From NCBI RefSeq assembly GCF_003966915.1, contig NZ_AP018150.1:2542001-2606000 (forward strand): a DNA stretch of 64,000 bases. Direction: 5' to 3'. The notes below the pieces were generated by a model that worked only from the letters and a program-made list of their open reading frames with translations, had not been told where the DNA came from and did no database searches. Each line of letters starts with the position of its first letter. The first letter of the stretch is position 1. Positions 9,376 through 20,537 of this stretch are shown in pieces. Source of the DNA: Mycoavidus cysteinexigens (GTDB lineage Bacteria; Pseudomonadota; Gammaproteobacteria; Burkholderiales; Burkholderiaceae). Made by a program: the position numbers and the translations under genes.

Positions 9376-10248
9376 CTAGACTCTATCAACAACCCGCAAT
9401 GAATAGTCGATTGCCTGCAAATGCTTTGTCAAAGCGCCAATCGAAATTCGATCAACCCCTATTTCAGCAATTGCACGCACGGTATCTAAATTCACCCCGC
9501 CCGATACCTCTAGCACAGCACGTCCAGCATTGATGCGCACGGCTTCACGCAGTTCATCGAGGGTAAAATTGTCTAACAAAATTAACCGCGCCTGTGCACC
9601 AAGTGCTTCTGCAAGTTGAGCCAATGTTTCAACTTCGATTTGAACCGGCACTGATCGCTGCAACGCGCTGGCAGCGGCAAGCGCTTGGGTGATGCCGCCT
9701 GCTGCGGCAATATGGTTTTCTTTAATGAGGATACCGTCATATAGCGCAAGCCGCTGATTCTCACCTCCCCCAACCCGGACAGAATATTTCTGCGCCAGCC
9801 GTAAGCCTGGCAGAGTTTTACGCGTATCGAAAATGCGCGCTCGCGTCCCGGCAATAGCGTTAACATAAAGCCGTGTCGCGCTGGCGCTGCCTGAGAGCAA
9901 TTGCAAAAAATTGAGAGCAGCTCGTTCACCCGTGAGTAACGCGCGCAGCGGTCCGCGTAATATGCAAACCTCATCATTAGCCCGCATCAGCTCGCCCTCC
10001 CGATAACGCCATTCGAGCTTGATATTTGCATCAAGCTGGCGCATGACCTCTGTAAACCAGGGGGTACCACACAATACCGCGGCTTCACGCACAATAACGC
10101 GCGCTACGCCAAGCTGCTGAGCATCAAGTAAAAGGCCGGTTTGATCTTGGGAGCCAATGTCTTCTTGCAATGCATCGGTCACATTGCGGCTCAACGCCTG
10201 CTCAAATAACTCACCATATTCGGTACGGATTGCGTCAAGTGGCGTCAT
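9376..10248 (-). CDS. nadC: Nicotinate-nucleotide pyrophosphorylase (carboxylating)
   Basis: The 290-residue quinolinate phosphoribosyltransferase turns quinolinate and PRPP into nicotinate mononucleotide. DTRKTLPGLRLAQKYSVRVG holds the Arg and Lys that bind quinolinate and phosphate; KENHI, EVETLAQ and LLDNF are conserved, and VSGGVN plus ISIGALTK near the C-terminus close the PRPP site. Full length. It lies 62 bases downstream of nadA on the same strand, giving a nadA-nadC unit. Confidence 0.96.
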   Translation of the reverse strand: MTPLDAIRTEYGELFEQALSRNVTDALQEDIGSQDQTGLLLDAQQLGVARVIVREAAVLCGTPWFTEVMRQLDANIKLEWRYREGELMRANDEVCILRGPLRALLTGERAALNFLQLLSGSASATRLYVNAIAGTRARIFDTRKTLPGLRLAQKYSVRVGGGENQRLALYDGILIKENHIAAAGGITQALAAASALQRSVPVQIEVETLAQLAEALGAQARLILLDNFTLDELREAVRINAGRAVLEVSGGVNLDTVRAIAEIGVDRISIGALTKHLQAIDYSLRVVDRV

Positions 10249-10310
10249 CTTACAAAGAAGAAAGAGGGGGTGGCATTGAGCCTAAAAAGAGGATTTTTGT
10301 AGCCAATGAC

Positions 10311-11459
10311 TCAGGCCGGTCCAACTTGGGCGAATAACGCTCCATCACGCGCAAGATCGCCGCTAGCACGCACGTTGCTCTGACGCCGCGCGGCAAAATC
10401 AAGCATGCGATCAATTGGCAAACGCGCGCGCGCAGCAATCTCAGCCTCAACATGAATTTCATTATGTCCATGCTCAAGCACGTCGGCCAAGTTGGCCAGC
10501 CCATTCATCGCCATCCAAGGGCAGTGGGCACAACTTTTGCAGGTTGCGCTATGGCCCGCTGTAGGGGCTGCAATAAAATGTTTAGTAGGAGCGGCGGCGC
10601 GCATTTTATGCAAAATACCTAAGTCGGTAGCCACGATAAATTCAGTTGCATCAAGCGTTTGGGCGGCAGCAATTAATTGCGTTGTCGAGCCGACTACATC
10701 AGCCTGTGCCACCACTGCCGCGGGCGACTCTGGATGCACGAGTATTTTAGCCTGCGGATGTTCAACACGTAGCAGTTCTAACTCAACGCCTTTAAATTCA
10801 TCATGCACCACACATGAGCCTTGCCAAAGCAACATATCAGCGCCAGTTTTTTGCTGGATATATTGACCCAAATGACGATCCGGCGCCCACAGAATTTTTT
10901 TTCCTTGACGGTGCAACTCGGCGACGATGTCTAAGCCAATGGAGGAGGTCACCATCCAATCCGCGCGCGCTTTAACGGCGGCGCTCGTGTTAGCGTACAC
11001 CACCACTGTGCGCTCTGGGTGAGCCGCGCAAAATGCTGAGAATTCATCTGCTGGACAACCCAAATCTAGCGAACAGGTCGCATCGAGATCAGGCATCAGT
11101 ACGCGCTTATCCGGACTTAAAATCTTTGCGGTTTCCCCCATAAAGCGCACGCCTGCCACGACTAAAGTACGCGCCGGATGGTCGCGGCCAAAGCGGGCCA
11201 TTTCGAGTGAATCCGCCACACAACCACCGCTTTCGTCAGCCAATTCCTGCAATTGAGCATCCACATAATAATGCGCCACCAACACCGCTTGCTGGCGCAC
11301 CAGTAAGGCGCGGATCCGCTCTTTTAACGCGCGTTGCTCAGCCGCAGTAGGCGTGGCGGGCAAGCGCGCCCACGCTTGCCCTGTGCCGCAAACGGCGCCT
11401 TGCATTTGTGGTTGGTCAAAATCAACAGCCTTAATGGCTGGCAGTGACGAAGAATGCAT
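10311..11459 (-). CDS. nadA: Quinolinate synthase A
   Basis: The 382-residue enzyme condenses iminoaspartate (from NadB) with dihydroxyacetone phosphate to quinolinate using an oxygen-sensitive [4Fe-4S] cluster. Three cysteine regions are present: [18 protein letters not shown] and [32 protein letters not shown] is the typical N-terminal segment. Length is within the long NadA class. It begins two bases after the desaturase gene, so it probably shares that transcript, and nadC follows. Confidence 0.96.
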   Translation of the reverse strand: MHSSSLPAIKAVDFDQPQMQGAVCGTGQAWARLPATPTAAEQRALKERIRALLVRQQAVLVAHYYVDAQLQELADESGGCVADSLEMARFGRDHPARTLVVAGVRFMGETAKILSPDKRVLMPDLDATCSLDLGCPADEFSAFCAAHPERTVVVYANTSAAVKARADWMVTSSIGLDIVAELHRQGKKILWAPDRHLGQYIQQKTGADMLLWQGSCVVHDEFKGVELELLRVEHPQAKILVHPESPAAVVAQADVVGSTTQLIAAAQTLDATEFIVATDLGILHKMRAAAPTKHFIAAPTAGHSATCKSCAHCPWMAMNGLANLADVLEHGHNEIHVEAEIAARARLPIDRMLDFAARRQSNVRASGDLARDGALFAQVGPA

Positions 11460-11461
11460 TT

Positions 11462-12655
11462 TTATGAATAACAGCGTAGGCGTAGCGAAAAATCTTGCAA
11501 GGCTTTAATGCCACTTTCTTCAGCTCGGCGGCACCAAGCTTGCAGCTGATGCAAAAGTTGCTCGCCGGAAGCATTTGAGCGCTCCCAAATAGCCGCCAGC
11601 TCGCCTTGCAATTCATGAAAGGTACGCAAAGCATTGCTATGCGCTAAAATTTGCGGCAACTCTTTTTGGAGTTTTTCAAGGCGTGCGCCTTCATCATGAA
11701 ACCATTTGCGCGCACTTTTAACCAACAAATATTTTTCTTTAGCGCCAACCTCTTTAAGGTACGCCAATTCATGGCGGTAAGCGCGCTTTATGGCCTGGGC
11801 GTAACGCGCCATCACATCATAACGATTCGCCAAGACCGCGTGCAAAGTCTCAAGATCCAGCGCTGGTTTGCCTCGTGTAAGTTTGGGGACAGGCGCCACT
11901 TTTTTGACTTTAGCTAACCGCAAAGCAGACAGAATGCGAATATACATCCAGCCAATATCAAACTCATACCATTTATTAGAGAGTTTAGCTGAAGTAGCAA
12001 AAGTATGATGATTGTTATGCAACTCTTCGCCGCCAATGATGATCCCCCAGGGGAAAATATTGGTGCTTGCATCAGCGCAATCGAAATTACGATAGCCCCA
12101 ATAGTGAGCAAGTCCATTGACCACGCCCGCAGCCCAAAACGGCACCCAAATCATCTGCAAAGCCCACACCGACACGCCAAGCACGCCAAAAAGCGCAACA
12201 TTGATAATCATCATCAATGAAACACCAAGCACCGAATGCTTTGCATAGATATTTCGTTCCAGCCAATCATCCGGCGTGCCACGGCTATATTTGCTAAGCG
12301 TTTCTTGATTTTTTGCTTCCGCTCGGTACAATTCAGCGCCCTCTAGCAGCACTTTCCAGATGCCGCGCCGTTGCGGGCTGTGCGGATCTTCATCAGTTTC
12401 ACACTTGGCATGATGTTTACGGTGAATCGCCGCCCATTGGCCGGTCACCATACCCGTCGTTAACCATAACCAACAGCGGAAAAAATGGCTGGCGATTGGG
12501 TGTAGGTCAAGCGCACGGTGGGCTTGGCAACGGTGTAGATAAACCGTCACCCCGATAATTGTTATATGCGTAACGACCAATGTATAAGCAGCAACCTGCC
12601 AATACGACCAACGCAATAAACCATGAGAGAAAAAATCAAGCAAAGCGTGCAACAA
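11462..12655 (-). CDS. Acyl-CoA (stearoyl-type) delta-9 desaturase
   Basis: The 397-residue membrane diiron enzyme introduces a double bond in fatty acyl chains. The three histidine boxes are HRCQAH (41-46), HRKHH (78-82) and ELHNNHH (about 211-217). Hydrophobic helices surround them, and the C-terminal 150 residues form a soluble helical tail typical of the Burkholderia form. There is no ATG at the start: TTG (12655) or ATT (12658) follows a good GGGAGG (12669-12664). It is the first gene before nadA-nadC. It may keep membranes fluid at low temperature. Confidence 0.92.
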   Translation of the reverse strand: MLHALLDFFSHGLLRWSYWQVAAYTLVVTHITIIGVTVYLHRCQAHRALDLHPIASHFFRCWLWLTTGMVTGQWAAIHRKHHAKCETDEDPHSPQRRGIWKVLLEGAELYRAEAKNQETLSKYSRGTPDDWLERNIYAKHSVLGVSLMMIINVALFGVLGVSVWALQMIWVPFWAAGVVNGLAHYWGYRNFDCADASTNIFPWGIIIGGEELHNNHHTFATSAKLSNKWYEFDIGWMYIRILSALRLAKVKKVAPVPKLTRGKPALDLETLHAVLANRYDVMARYAQAIKRAYRHELAYLKEVGAKEKYLLVKSARKWFHDEGARLEKLQKELPQILAHSNALRTFHELQGELAAIWERSNASGEQLLHQLQAWCRRAEESGIKALQDFSLRLRCYS

Positions 12656-12918
12656 AATGGCCGCCTCCCATTAAAAAATAAAAAACACCCGCTCAGCGCT
12701 ACCAAAAATTCAACTGCTAAAACCCCGCTAAAGCGGCGAGACCGACATATTCTATCCTATATGGCAGGTGTGCCGTTCACCTAAACTAGACATAGCCAAG
12801 GACGTAATCTGATCGCATATATAACTAGCATATACTCAATCTATGAAAATAGATGTATGGAACTTCGTCTGAGCTCTTGATTCCGAATGATTAAGGGCTA
12901 ACAGCCAGGCGCGCTTGA

Positions 12919-13176
12919 TTAAACCTCTTTGTGCGCCACTAATTTATGATATTTCTCAAGTAACTGTGTGCGCGTTTCAATATATTCAAGGTTAAGTGGA
13001 ATACACTCTACTGGGCAAACTTGTTGGCACTGCGGTTCATCAAAGTGCCCAACGCATTCAGTGCATTTACTCGGGTCGATCACATAGATCTCGGTGCCCA
13101 TTGAAATCGCATTATTTGGGCATTCTGGCTCGCAAACATCGCAATTAATACATTCTTCAGTAATCTTCAATGCCAT
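12919..13176 (-). CDS. YfhL-type 2[4Fe-4S] ferredoxin
   Basis: The 85-residue product carries two [4Fe-4S] motifs: C9-x2-C12-x2-C15-x3-C19-P and C38-x2-C41-x8-C50-x3-C54-P. The eight-residue loop in the second motif and the C-terminal helix mark the Allochromatium/YfhL class of low-potential ferredoxins, soluble electron carriers. I start at the ATG giving MALKITEEC; a longer frame upstream would lie inside coaD and has no family support. It follows coaD by four bases. Confidence 0.93.
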   Translation of the reverse strand: MALKITEECINCDVCEPECPNNAISMGTEIYVIDPSKCTECVGHFDEPQCQQVCPVECIPLNLEYIETRTQLLEKYHKLVAHKEV

Positions 13177-13180
13177 GAGC

Positions 13181-14400
<1,220 letters not shown>

Positions 14401-14421
14401 GCTAAGCTCAATTTTACCGCA

Positions 14422-15780
14422 CTACTCCGGCGCGCCCACTAATACTGTCACCATCTTGCTCAGATTGACATGTTTGGCGAATGCGGTTTGCGCTTCTTCA
14501 CGCGTCACCGCGTTAACCCGCGCCGTCCAGGTGTTCAAATAATCCAGCGGCAACCCATAAAAACCTATGGTTGCCACGATTTCCAAGCGTTTTCTATTAC
14601 TGTCAAGTTGCAGTGGGTAGCTATTAACCAAGTAATTTTTGGCAGCCTCCAATTCTGCTTGCGTAGGCCCTTGGGCAATAAATTTTGCGAGTGTTTCGCG
14701 CACCACAGCGAGCGCCTTAGGCGCTTGACCCTGCTGCGTTTGCAAGCTAATTTGAAAATAGCCAGGCTGCGCTGCGGGCACAAAAGCGCTATATACGCCA
14801 TAGGATAAACCGCGCTGCTCGCGCACTTCATGCCCCAGTCGAGAGATTAATGTACCACCGCCCAACACTTGGTTCGCTACGAGTAGCGCAAAATAATCTG
14901 GGTCGCCTCGTGCAATGGCTGGCGCCCCAAGCAAAATATGCGCTTGCAAGGCTGGATGCGGCACTTTAATCTCGCGTGGGCTCGCCAACGAGACAACAGG
15001 TGGCAGCTCAGCTCTTGGCATGCCACGCGGTAACGCGCGCATAAGTTGCTCCGCGATACGCTCTGCTTGCAACCGGTCGCAATCGCCCACAATGCTTAAG
15101 ACTGCATGCTGAGCGTCATAATGCGTCTGATAAAAGGCGGACAAGGCTGCTGGCGTGAGCGCTGAGATACTTTTAGGATCAGGCGATACGCCATATGGGT
15201 GCACGCCAAATACTGCTGCGCTGAAGGCTTTTTCAGCTTGTGCTTGCGGGCGGTTTGACAGCTCTTTAAGGGCCGTAATAAACCGCTGTTTTTCACGGTC
15301 CAGCTTTTTTTTCGGGAAAGACGGACATTGCAAGAGTGTCGCAAAAGTCGCTAACGCTGCATCACGTTCAGGCGCAGTTGATAAGGTGCGCAAATGCAAA
15401 GCCGCGCTATCTTTATCCACTGTATCGGAGATTACACCACCTATATCGGCAACACGATTCTCGATCTGAGCTTCAGTTAAGCCTAAGCAACCTTGGGTCG
15501 CGCGCGTACCCGTACGCAATATGCGCGCCGTCATGGCGGCCAGGCCGCTCCGACTAGGCGCATCATAACGGCTGCCCGCATCAAAATTGACTTGAATATC
15601 CAGCATTGGGATAGCATGATCTTCAACCAGCAGCACCTTCGCTCCGGACGCGGTGCGCCATTGCTGAATCAACGGTTCAGCTAGCGACGCAGAAGGTCGC
15701 CCCAGCATGATGACGGCCAAAAAAGTCGCACAAGCTAAATATAAGAATTGAGTTCTTATTAGCATCCTGATTCGCTCCAT
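14422..15780 (-). CDS. M16 family peptidase, non-catalytic subunit
   Basis: The 452-residue protein has a signal peptide (hydrophobic residues 8-34, cleavage likely after SLAEP) and the M16 fold, but no HxxEH zinc motif: the equivalent stretch reads SGLAAMTARIL. It does keep EVREQRGLSYGVYS, the Arg/Tyr pair that binds substrate in the partner subunit of two-chain M16 peptidases. The upstream gene has the zinc site and lacks this pair, so the two probably form one periplasmic heterodimer. Its ATG overlaps the upstream stop codon by one base. Confidence 0.9.
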   Translation of the reverse strand: MERIRMLIRTQFLYLACATFLAVIMLGRPSASLAEPLIQQWRTASGAKVLLVEDHAIPMLDIQVNFDAGSRYDAPSRSGLAAMTARILRTGTRATQGCLGLTEAQIENRVADIGGVISDTVDKDSAALHLRTLSTAPERDAALATFATLLQCPSFPKKKLDREKQRFITALKELSNRPQAQAEKAFSAAVFGVHPYGVSPDPKSISALTPAALSAFYQTHYDAQHAVLSIVGDCDRLQAERIAEQLMRALPRGMPRAELPPVVSLASPREIKVPHPALQAHILLGAPAIARGDPDYFALLVANQVLGGGTLISRLGHEVREQRGLSYGVYSAFVPAAQPGYFQISLQTQQGQAPKALAVVRETLAKFIAQGPTQAELEAAKNYLVNSYPLQLDSNRKRLEIVATIGFYGLPLDYLNTWTARVNAVTREEAQTAFAKHVNLSKMVTVLVGAPE

Positions 15781-17264
15781 TAGTTTTTCTGCGCCAGTTT
15801 TTTCAGACGCGTGGCAGAGCGTATTGACTGCGGCACAAGCGTCGCCACGGTCAACTGGTCATCTATGAAATAGCGCGCCGCGACTGCTTGTACATCCTGC
15901 GCTGTCACCGCATTTAAGGCTTGGTCAATTTGTTCGATAGCGCGCCATGAATGCCCGGCCATTTCCATTAAACCAATCTCCATGACTTGGCTAAATACTG
16001 AATCTCGCTCATAGATACGCGCCGCATACAATTGCGTTTTGACACGTTGCAATTCCTCAGCGCCCACGCCATTTTGAGCAATGCTCTGTAACTCACGACG
16101 CAAAGCGACTTCTAATTCTTTGACCGATTTACCCTGCGCTGGAAGCGCGCTGAGCGTAAATAACCTTGGCCCACGTGCCACCATGCTGTAAGAGGCATCG
16201 ACCCCATCGGCCAGACGTTGTTCACGCACCAGATGTTTTCCAAGCCGCGCATTCGGATAGCCGTCAAGCACTGCGGCCAACACACTCAGAGCGTAAGCAT
16301 CGTGCTTTCCCGTGGAACTTTCCTCTAATGGGACAGCCTTAAATGCCAGCGTGACGCGCGGCACGCTGACTGAGGCGTTCAACGCGACCCGTTTTAAACC
16401 CTGCTGTGGCGGTTCATTCTGCGGTTTACGCAACGGCAAGGGGCGTGCTGGAATCGCCCCAAACCAACGCTCAGCTTGCTGGCGGACTGATGCAGGATCG
16501 ACATCTCCCGCCACCACCAACAAGGCATTGTTCGGCGCGTACCAGCGCTCATACCAGGCGCGGGCATCAAGCCAAGTCATATGTTGTAAATCATCCTGCC
16601 AGCCAATCACTGGCCAGCGCACCGGCGACGCGCTATATGCCGTTGCCTGCAAGACTTCATCCAGCAACGCTTCGGGTTTGTCCTCTACGGATAAACGCCG
16701 CTCTTCCATCACCACCCGAATTTCACGATCAAAAGTTTCGCTTGTAAGCGCGAGATTTTGCATGCGATCCGCCTCGAGCTCCATGATGTCAGGCAAGTGT
16801 GATTTTTCTATGCGCGTGAAATACGCGGTGCAGTCCTGCATCGTAAACGCATTCTCGCTGCCGCCAAGGGCCGCTACACGCCGCGAAAATTCACCTGGTC
16901 CAACTTGCTGAGTACCACGAAACATCATATGCTCAAGTACATGCGCAACTCCGGTTGTGCCGCTCTGTTCATCGAGCGAACCGGCTTTATAAAAAAGCAT
17001 CTGTACGACTGTCGGCGCGCGGTGATCCTCCCGCACAATCACCCGTAACCCGTTAGCTAAAGCAAACTCCGTCGTAGGCAACGTGTGCTGGGCCCCTGTG
17101 GCTTCAGCTTTCAAGTCAGCGGCAGATACGCTAGCGACGCATAACAGCGTCGCAATACATATGCCGCGCGGTAAGAAATAAGCTCGCATAGAAGTGAGCG
17201 CCCTCAAGCATAATGGCTTAACGGCTTCCAACAAGCTTTTCACGGTATTCTTTTTCAGGAGCAT
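15780..17264 (-). CDS. M16 family zinc peptidase, catalytic subunit
   Basis: The 494-residue product carries the inverted zinc motif H118-VL-E121-H122 and, 76 residues after it, the third ligand Glu198 in VVMEERR. A hydrophobic segment at about 34-48 ending SVSAAD is a signal peptide, so it should act in the periplasm. A shorter start at 17189 (MRAYFLPRG) would give a more usual signal peptide and is a real alternative. The Arg/Tyr substrate pair is missing here and supplied by the next gene. Substrate unknown; the family degrades small peptides. Confidence 0.92.
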   Translation of the reverse strand: MLLKKNTVKSLLEAVKPLCLRALTSMRAYFLPRGICIATLLCVASVSAADLKAEATGAQHTLPTTEFALANGLRVIVREDHRAPTVVQMLFYKAGSLDEQSGTTGVAHVLEHMMFRGTQQVGPGEFSRRVAALGGSENAFTMQDCTAYFTRIEKSHLPDIMELEADRMQNLALTSETFDREIRVVMEERRLSVEDKPEALLDEVLQATAYSASPVRWPVIGWQDDLQHMTWLDARAWYERWYAPNNALLVVAGDVDPASVRQQAERWFGAIPARPLPLRKPQNEPPQQGLKRVALNASVSVPRVTLAFKAVPLEESSTGKHDAYALSVLAAVLDGYPNARLGKHLVREQRLADGVDASYSMVARGPRLFTLSALPAQGKSVKELEVALRRELQSIAQNGVGAEELQRVKTQLYAARIYERDSVFSQVMEIGLMEMAGHSWRAIEQIDQALNAVTAQDVQAVAARYFIDDQLTVATLVPQSIRSATRLKKLAQKN

Positions 17265-17441
17265 AGATTCATTTAATTCAATGTTTATTCAACAACAGGA
17301 CATTCTGCAGACGGCCCAACAAATTTGCTATGCCCCCAATACCCAATCACGTACAGCGGCTGATTAGGCTCTGCTAAAATGCACCTTTCGTTTACATCCA
17401 CCCTGAGCGTTTTGCAAACCAAATCTTTCAAACTATAAACC

Positions 17442-18467
17442 ATGTTTAGCTTCTTCAAAAAGCTTCATAAGAGCTCAACATCAACCTCTGAGCTCACTGA
17501 GGCAGAGAATAAATCAAAAAACGATACTCAGGATAAAAATCCTCCCGCCCCAGAGCTGACTCCAGATCGTCCAACCTCCTGGGTAAAACGGCTAAAATCT
17601 GGTCTGGCGAAAACCCGTAACAACTTTACAAACCTTTTTACCAACGTCAAGATCGACGAGGATTTTTTTGAAGAACTAGAAGCCGCTCTCTTAATGGCGG
17701 ACACGGGGCTTGAAGCCAGCCAATTTTTGCTCAATGCTCTGCGCCAAAAAATCCTCGCGGAGCGGCTTAATGACGGTGAAGCCGTCAAAGCGGCGTTACG
17801 CTCTTTATTAGCGGATTTATTAAAACCTCTTGAGCGCACATTAGTGCTTGACCGTGCGCAACCCTTAGTGATGATGATCACAGGTGTGAACGGCGCTGGC
17901 AAAACCACTAGCATTGGCAAACTCGCCCAACATTTACAGCGGCATGGACAATCTGTGTTGCTTGCCGCGGGCGACACTTTTCGCGCCGCCGCGCACGAGC
18001 AGCTTGCGCTATGGGGCGAACGCAATCAGATTAATGTGATTTCACAGCAAAGCGGAGACCCCGCCGCAGTCATTTTCGACGCCCTCAACGCGGCGCGCGC
18101 GCGCAAGTTAGACATCCTTATGGCGGACACCGCTGGGCGCTTGCCAACGCAATTGCATTTAATGGACGAGTTAAAAAAGATCAAACGCGTCATTGGCAAA
18201 GCCATGCATGACGCCCCGCATGAGATACTGCTTGTGATTGACGCGAATACTGGGCAGAATGCCCTCGCACAAGTCAAAGCGTTTGATGATGCGCTTGGCC
18301 TAACCGGATTGATTGTGACCAAGCTCGACGGCACAGCGAAAGGCGGCATCCTTGCCGCAATTGCGCGACAGCGGCCGATCCCCGTCTACTTCATTGGCGT
18401 AGGAGAACAAATTGACGATCTGCAGCCATTTTACGCCGAAGAATTCGCCAACGCGCTGCTGAATTAA
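17442..18467 (+). CDS. ftsY: Signal recognition particle receptor FtsY
   Basis: The 341-residue GTPase docks ribosome-SRP complexes at the inner membrane. It has a short acidic and Lys-rich N-terminal A domain (1-45), a helical N domain, and the G domain with G1 GVNGAGKTT (about 148), DTAGR (about 229) and TKLDGTAKGG (about 293). The A domain is shorter than in E. coli, as is common in betaproteobacteria. It lies divergent from the M16 genes and converges on the FAH-family gene with only 15 bases between. ftsE and ftsX do not follow it. Confidence 0.96.
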   Translation: MFSFFKKLHKSSTSTSELTEAENKSKNDTQDKNPPAPELTPDRPTSWVKRLKSGLAKTRNNFTNLFTNVKIDEDFFEELEAALLMADTGLEASQFLLNALRQKILAERLNDGEAVKAALRSLLADLLKPLERTLVLDRAQPLVMMITGVNGAGKTTSIGKLAQHLQRHGQSVLLAAGDTFRAAAHEQLALWGERNQINVISQQSGDPAAVIFDALNAARARKLDILMADTAGRLPTQLHLMDELKKIKRVIGKAMHDAPHEILLVIDANTGQNALAQVKAFDDALGLTGLIVTKLDGTAKGGILAAIARQRPIPVYFIGVGEQIDDLQPFYAEEFANALLN

Positions 18468-18482
18468 AGTTCAACCGAGCTT

Positions 18483-19181
18483 TTAAGTCACCTTAACCGT
18501 CAATTCGCCTAAACCGTCAATACCTGCCGTCATTAGGTCACCTTTCACGATCGGCCCTACGCCGCCGGGAGTTCCCATATAAATCAAATCTCCTGGCGCG
18601 AGCTCAGATAAGGTTGACAAATAAGATATAACATCCGCAATCGGCCAAATAAGCTGCGCCACATCAGCACGTTGCCTCTCAACCCCATTCACTTTGAGCC
18701 AAATTGCGCCCTGCTGACAATGCCCCACCTCCTCTACGCGATGGATCCGACCCAGTGGCGCTGAAGCATCAAAAGCTTTGGCACTTTCCCATGGATAGCC
18801 TTGCCGTTTCATTTCTGCTTGCAAATCGCGGCGCGTCATATCAAGACCCACAGCATAACCAAACACATAATCCAGCGCACGCTCAACGGAAATATCGCGG
18901 CCACGTTTACCTAATGCAACCACCAGCTCCACTTCATGATGCACGTTATTTGAACCCGGTGGATAAGGAAATTGCCCGACCACGTCCGGCGCTACATACA
19001 AGATAGCGTCAGCCGGTTTATTGAAAAATACTAAAGACGAATTCTGCGACACATGCCCCATCTCACGGGCGTGCTCTAGATAATTGCGGCCAATACAATA
19101 AATGCGGCGCACCGCGAAAGAGTCATTTGAATGTGCAATCGGCACAGTGATTGGCGGTGTTGCTGCAAATATTTCACTCAT
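18483..19181 (-). CDS. Fumarylacetoacetate hydrolase family protein
   Basis: The 232-residue protein has the FAH fold: RIYCIGRNYLEHAREMG near the start, the metal-binding HHEVELVVALG (about 92-102), DMTRRDLQAEMKRQGYPWES, and PGDLIYMGTPGGVG near the end. Members hydrolyse or decarboxylate acylpyruvates and related 2-oxo acids (YcgM/FAHD1 group). Length matches the short single-domain class. The precise substrate cannot be inferred. It is a single gene converging with ftsY. Confidence 0.88.
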   Translation of the reverse strand: MSEIFAATPPITVPIAHSNDSFAVRRIYCIGRNYLEHAREMGHVSQNSSLVFFNKPADAILYVAPDVVGQFPYPPGSNNVHHEVELVVALGKRGRDISVERALDYVFGYAVGLDMTRRDLQAEMKRQGYPWESAKAFDASAPLGRIHRVEEVGHCQQGAIWLKVNGVERQRADVAQLIWPIADVISYLSTLSELAPGDLIYMGTPGGVGPIVKGDLMTAGIDGLGELTVKVT

Positions 19182-19478
19182 TATACTTTTTCAGCCTCAT
19201 GCGGATTGATTGGTTTGCTCGACCTAAACATACTAAATGTCTCACAACATTATAATCCGCTCTATCTGAATAGATTTAGACTTTTCCAAAAATCACGCAG
19301 GTAGTTTAAAGTTAAAGTTACTCTCGTTTCGCTGAATCCCGTTTCCCCACATTTGCGAGAATAAACTGTATAGATACCACTGCCTAAAAAGGCTAAGAAA
19401 GAAAGATAGCAAACTCGAACAATCATCCACTTGACTGCGTGATTTCCGGTAAACGAATTTCCAAATATTATCGATATG

Positions 19479-19919
19479 CTAAGTGACTGATTCTAACCAG
19501 GTTTTATGACGCTTTTCGTCTTTTAAGCCATCTTCCAAGGAGTCATATACTTCTGTCCATTTATGTTTATGATGAGTAAGCCGCTCATAGGCGGTGTTGG
19601 TATCGATTTCATTATCTTTCATTGCATTTAAAATGGCTTTGTCTCCCAATATACTAGCTGCTATTATTTTCCCTTTTAACAAAAGTTGTTTCATATCTGG
19701 CCCGTTGGGAGGCGTCTCTCCATGTTGAGCGATAAGCTTAGAAAGTACCTGAATATGGCGTTTATGATCCTGTTGAAATTCTTCTAAATTTTCTTTATAG
19801 ACCGGATCCTTTATACGCTCAATCGCGGCCTGATACGCTTCAACAGCATCGTAGTCGAGCTCAATAAGCTCGGTAAGCGCCTTTAGAAAATCTTCTTGTG
19901 TGCCGACTAACGTTACCAT
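19479..19919 (-). CDS. Ferritin-like four-helix protein (DUF2383-like)
   Basis: The 146-residue, all-helical, Glu- and Lys-rich protein shows repeated E/H spacing typical of ferritin-like diiron bundles: ELDYDAVEAYQAAIERI, EEFQQDHKRHIQVLSKLI, and DEKRHKTWLE at the end. The closest match by eye is the DUF2383/PA2169-type family, stress-associated proteins of unknown reaction. The ATG giving MVTLVGTQ is chosen because AGGAG sits six bases upstream; a longer frame lacks this. It stands alone between 297 and 219 bases of AT-rich DNA next to hsp20 and rpoH, and may be stress-induced. Confidence 0.7.
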   Translation of the reverse strand: MVTLVGTQEDFLKALTELIELDYDAVEAYQAAIERIKDPVYKENLEEFQQDHKRHIQVLSKLIAQHGETPPNGPDMKQLLLKGKIIAASILGDKAILNAMKDNEIDTNTAYERLTHHKHKWTEVYDSLEDGLKDEKRHKTWLESVT

Positions 19920-20138
19920 TTCATGCTCCTTATAAAAAAGTGAGACGAGAATCACCGATACCTAAAAGTAATTTATTTCTGTCAATTAAAAAATCTTAGA
20001 AAAATAATATATAAAATTTATAGCGCCACGCTAAACTAATGACCACATAAGCTTAATAAATACTATCGGCAGCATATTTTTTAATAAAACGAGAAAATAG
20101 ATTTCATTATTATATGCAAGCTGGATTAGGAAATTCAT

Positions 20139-20537
20139 TTATAATCGAAAAGCACGTATTCTGTTCTCAGACCAGGGCAGATGAAGTGCCTCCCGTAAAT
20201 CCTTGCGCAATAAAAATAAAAGCTGGCTTAAATCAATGTTTTTACTTACGGTAAATTCCTCTATGAATTTATCTGTTGCATCGATAAGCTCTTTTGAACC
20301 AAAAATTTGAATATCCCTTAGCGCCGATTCAATATCAGCGACTTGAGTGTCTGTCAATTTTTTTCGCTGGGAAGCCGACTCTAGTTTCCGATAGGCCTCC
20401 AATAAATAATCAGTAATGAGATCGCGTTGTTTATTCTTACGGTCTCTGAAAACGCCAAACTGATATGTCACGATCCATCCTGCAACGGCTATTAGTCCTG
20501 CGAGTGAATGCTGATACTTCTCAAGTATTTCAAGCAT
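20139..20537 (-). CDS. Unknown membrane-anchored helical protein
   Basis: I do not recognise this 132-residue protein. Residues 12-29 (LAGLIAVAGWIVTYQFGV) form one membrane segment, followed by a highly charged RDRKNKQRD stretch and a helical cytoplasmic part (ITDYLLEAYRKLESASQRKK and onwards) rich in charged residues. A strong GGAGG precedes the ATG with a nine-base spacing, so it is likely translated. The coding DNA is AT-richer than the housekeeping neighbours. It lies divergent from hsp20 and tandem with the ferritin-like gene. Function unknown. Confidence 0.7.
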   Translation of the reverse strand: MLEILEKYQHSLAGLIAVAGWIVTYQFGVFRDRKNKQRDLITDYLLEAYRKLESASQRKKLTDTQVADIESALRDIQIFGSKELIDATDKFIEEFTVSKNIDLSQLLFLLRKDLREALHLPWSENRIRAFRL

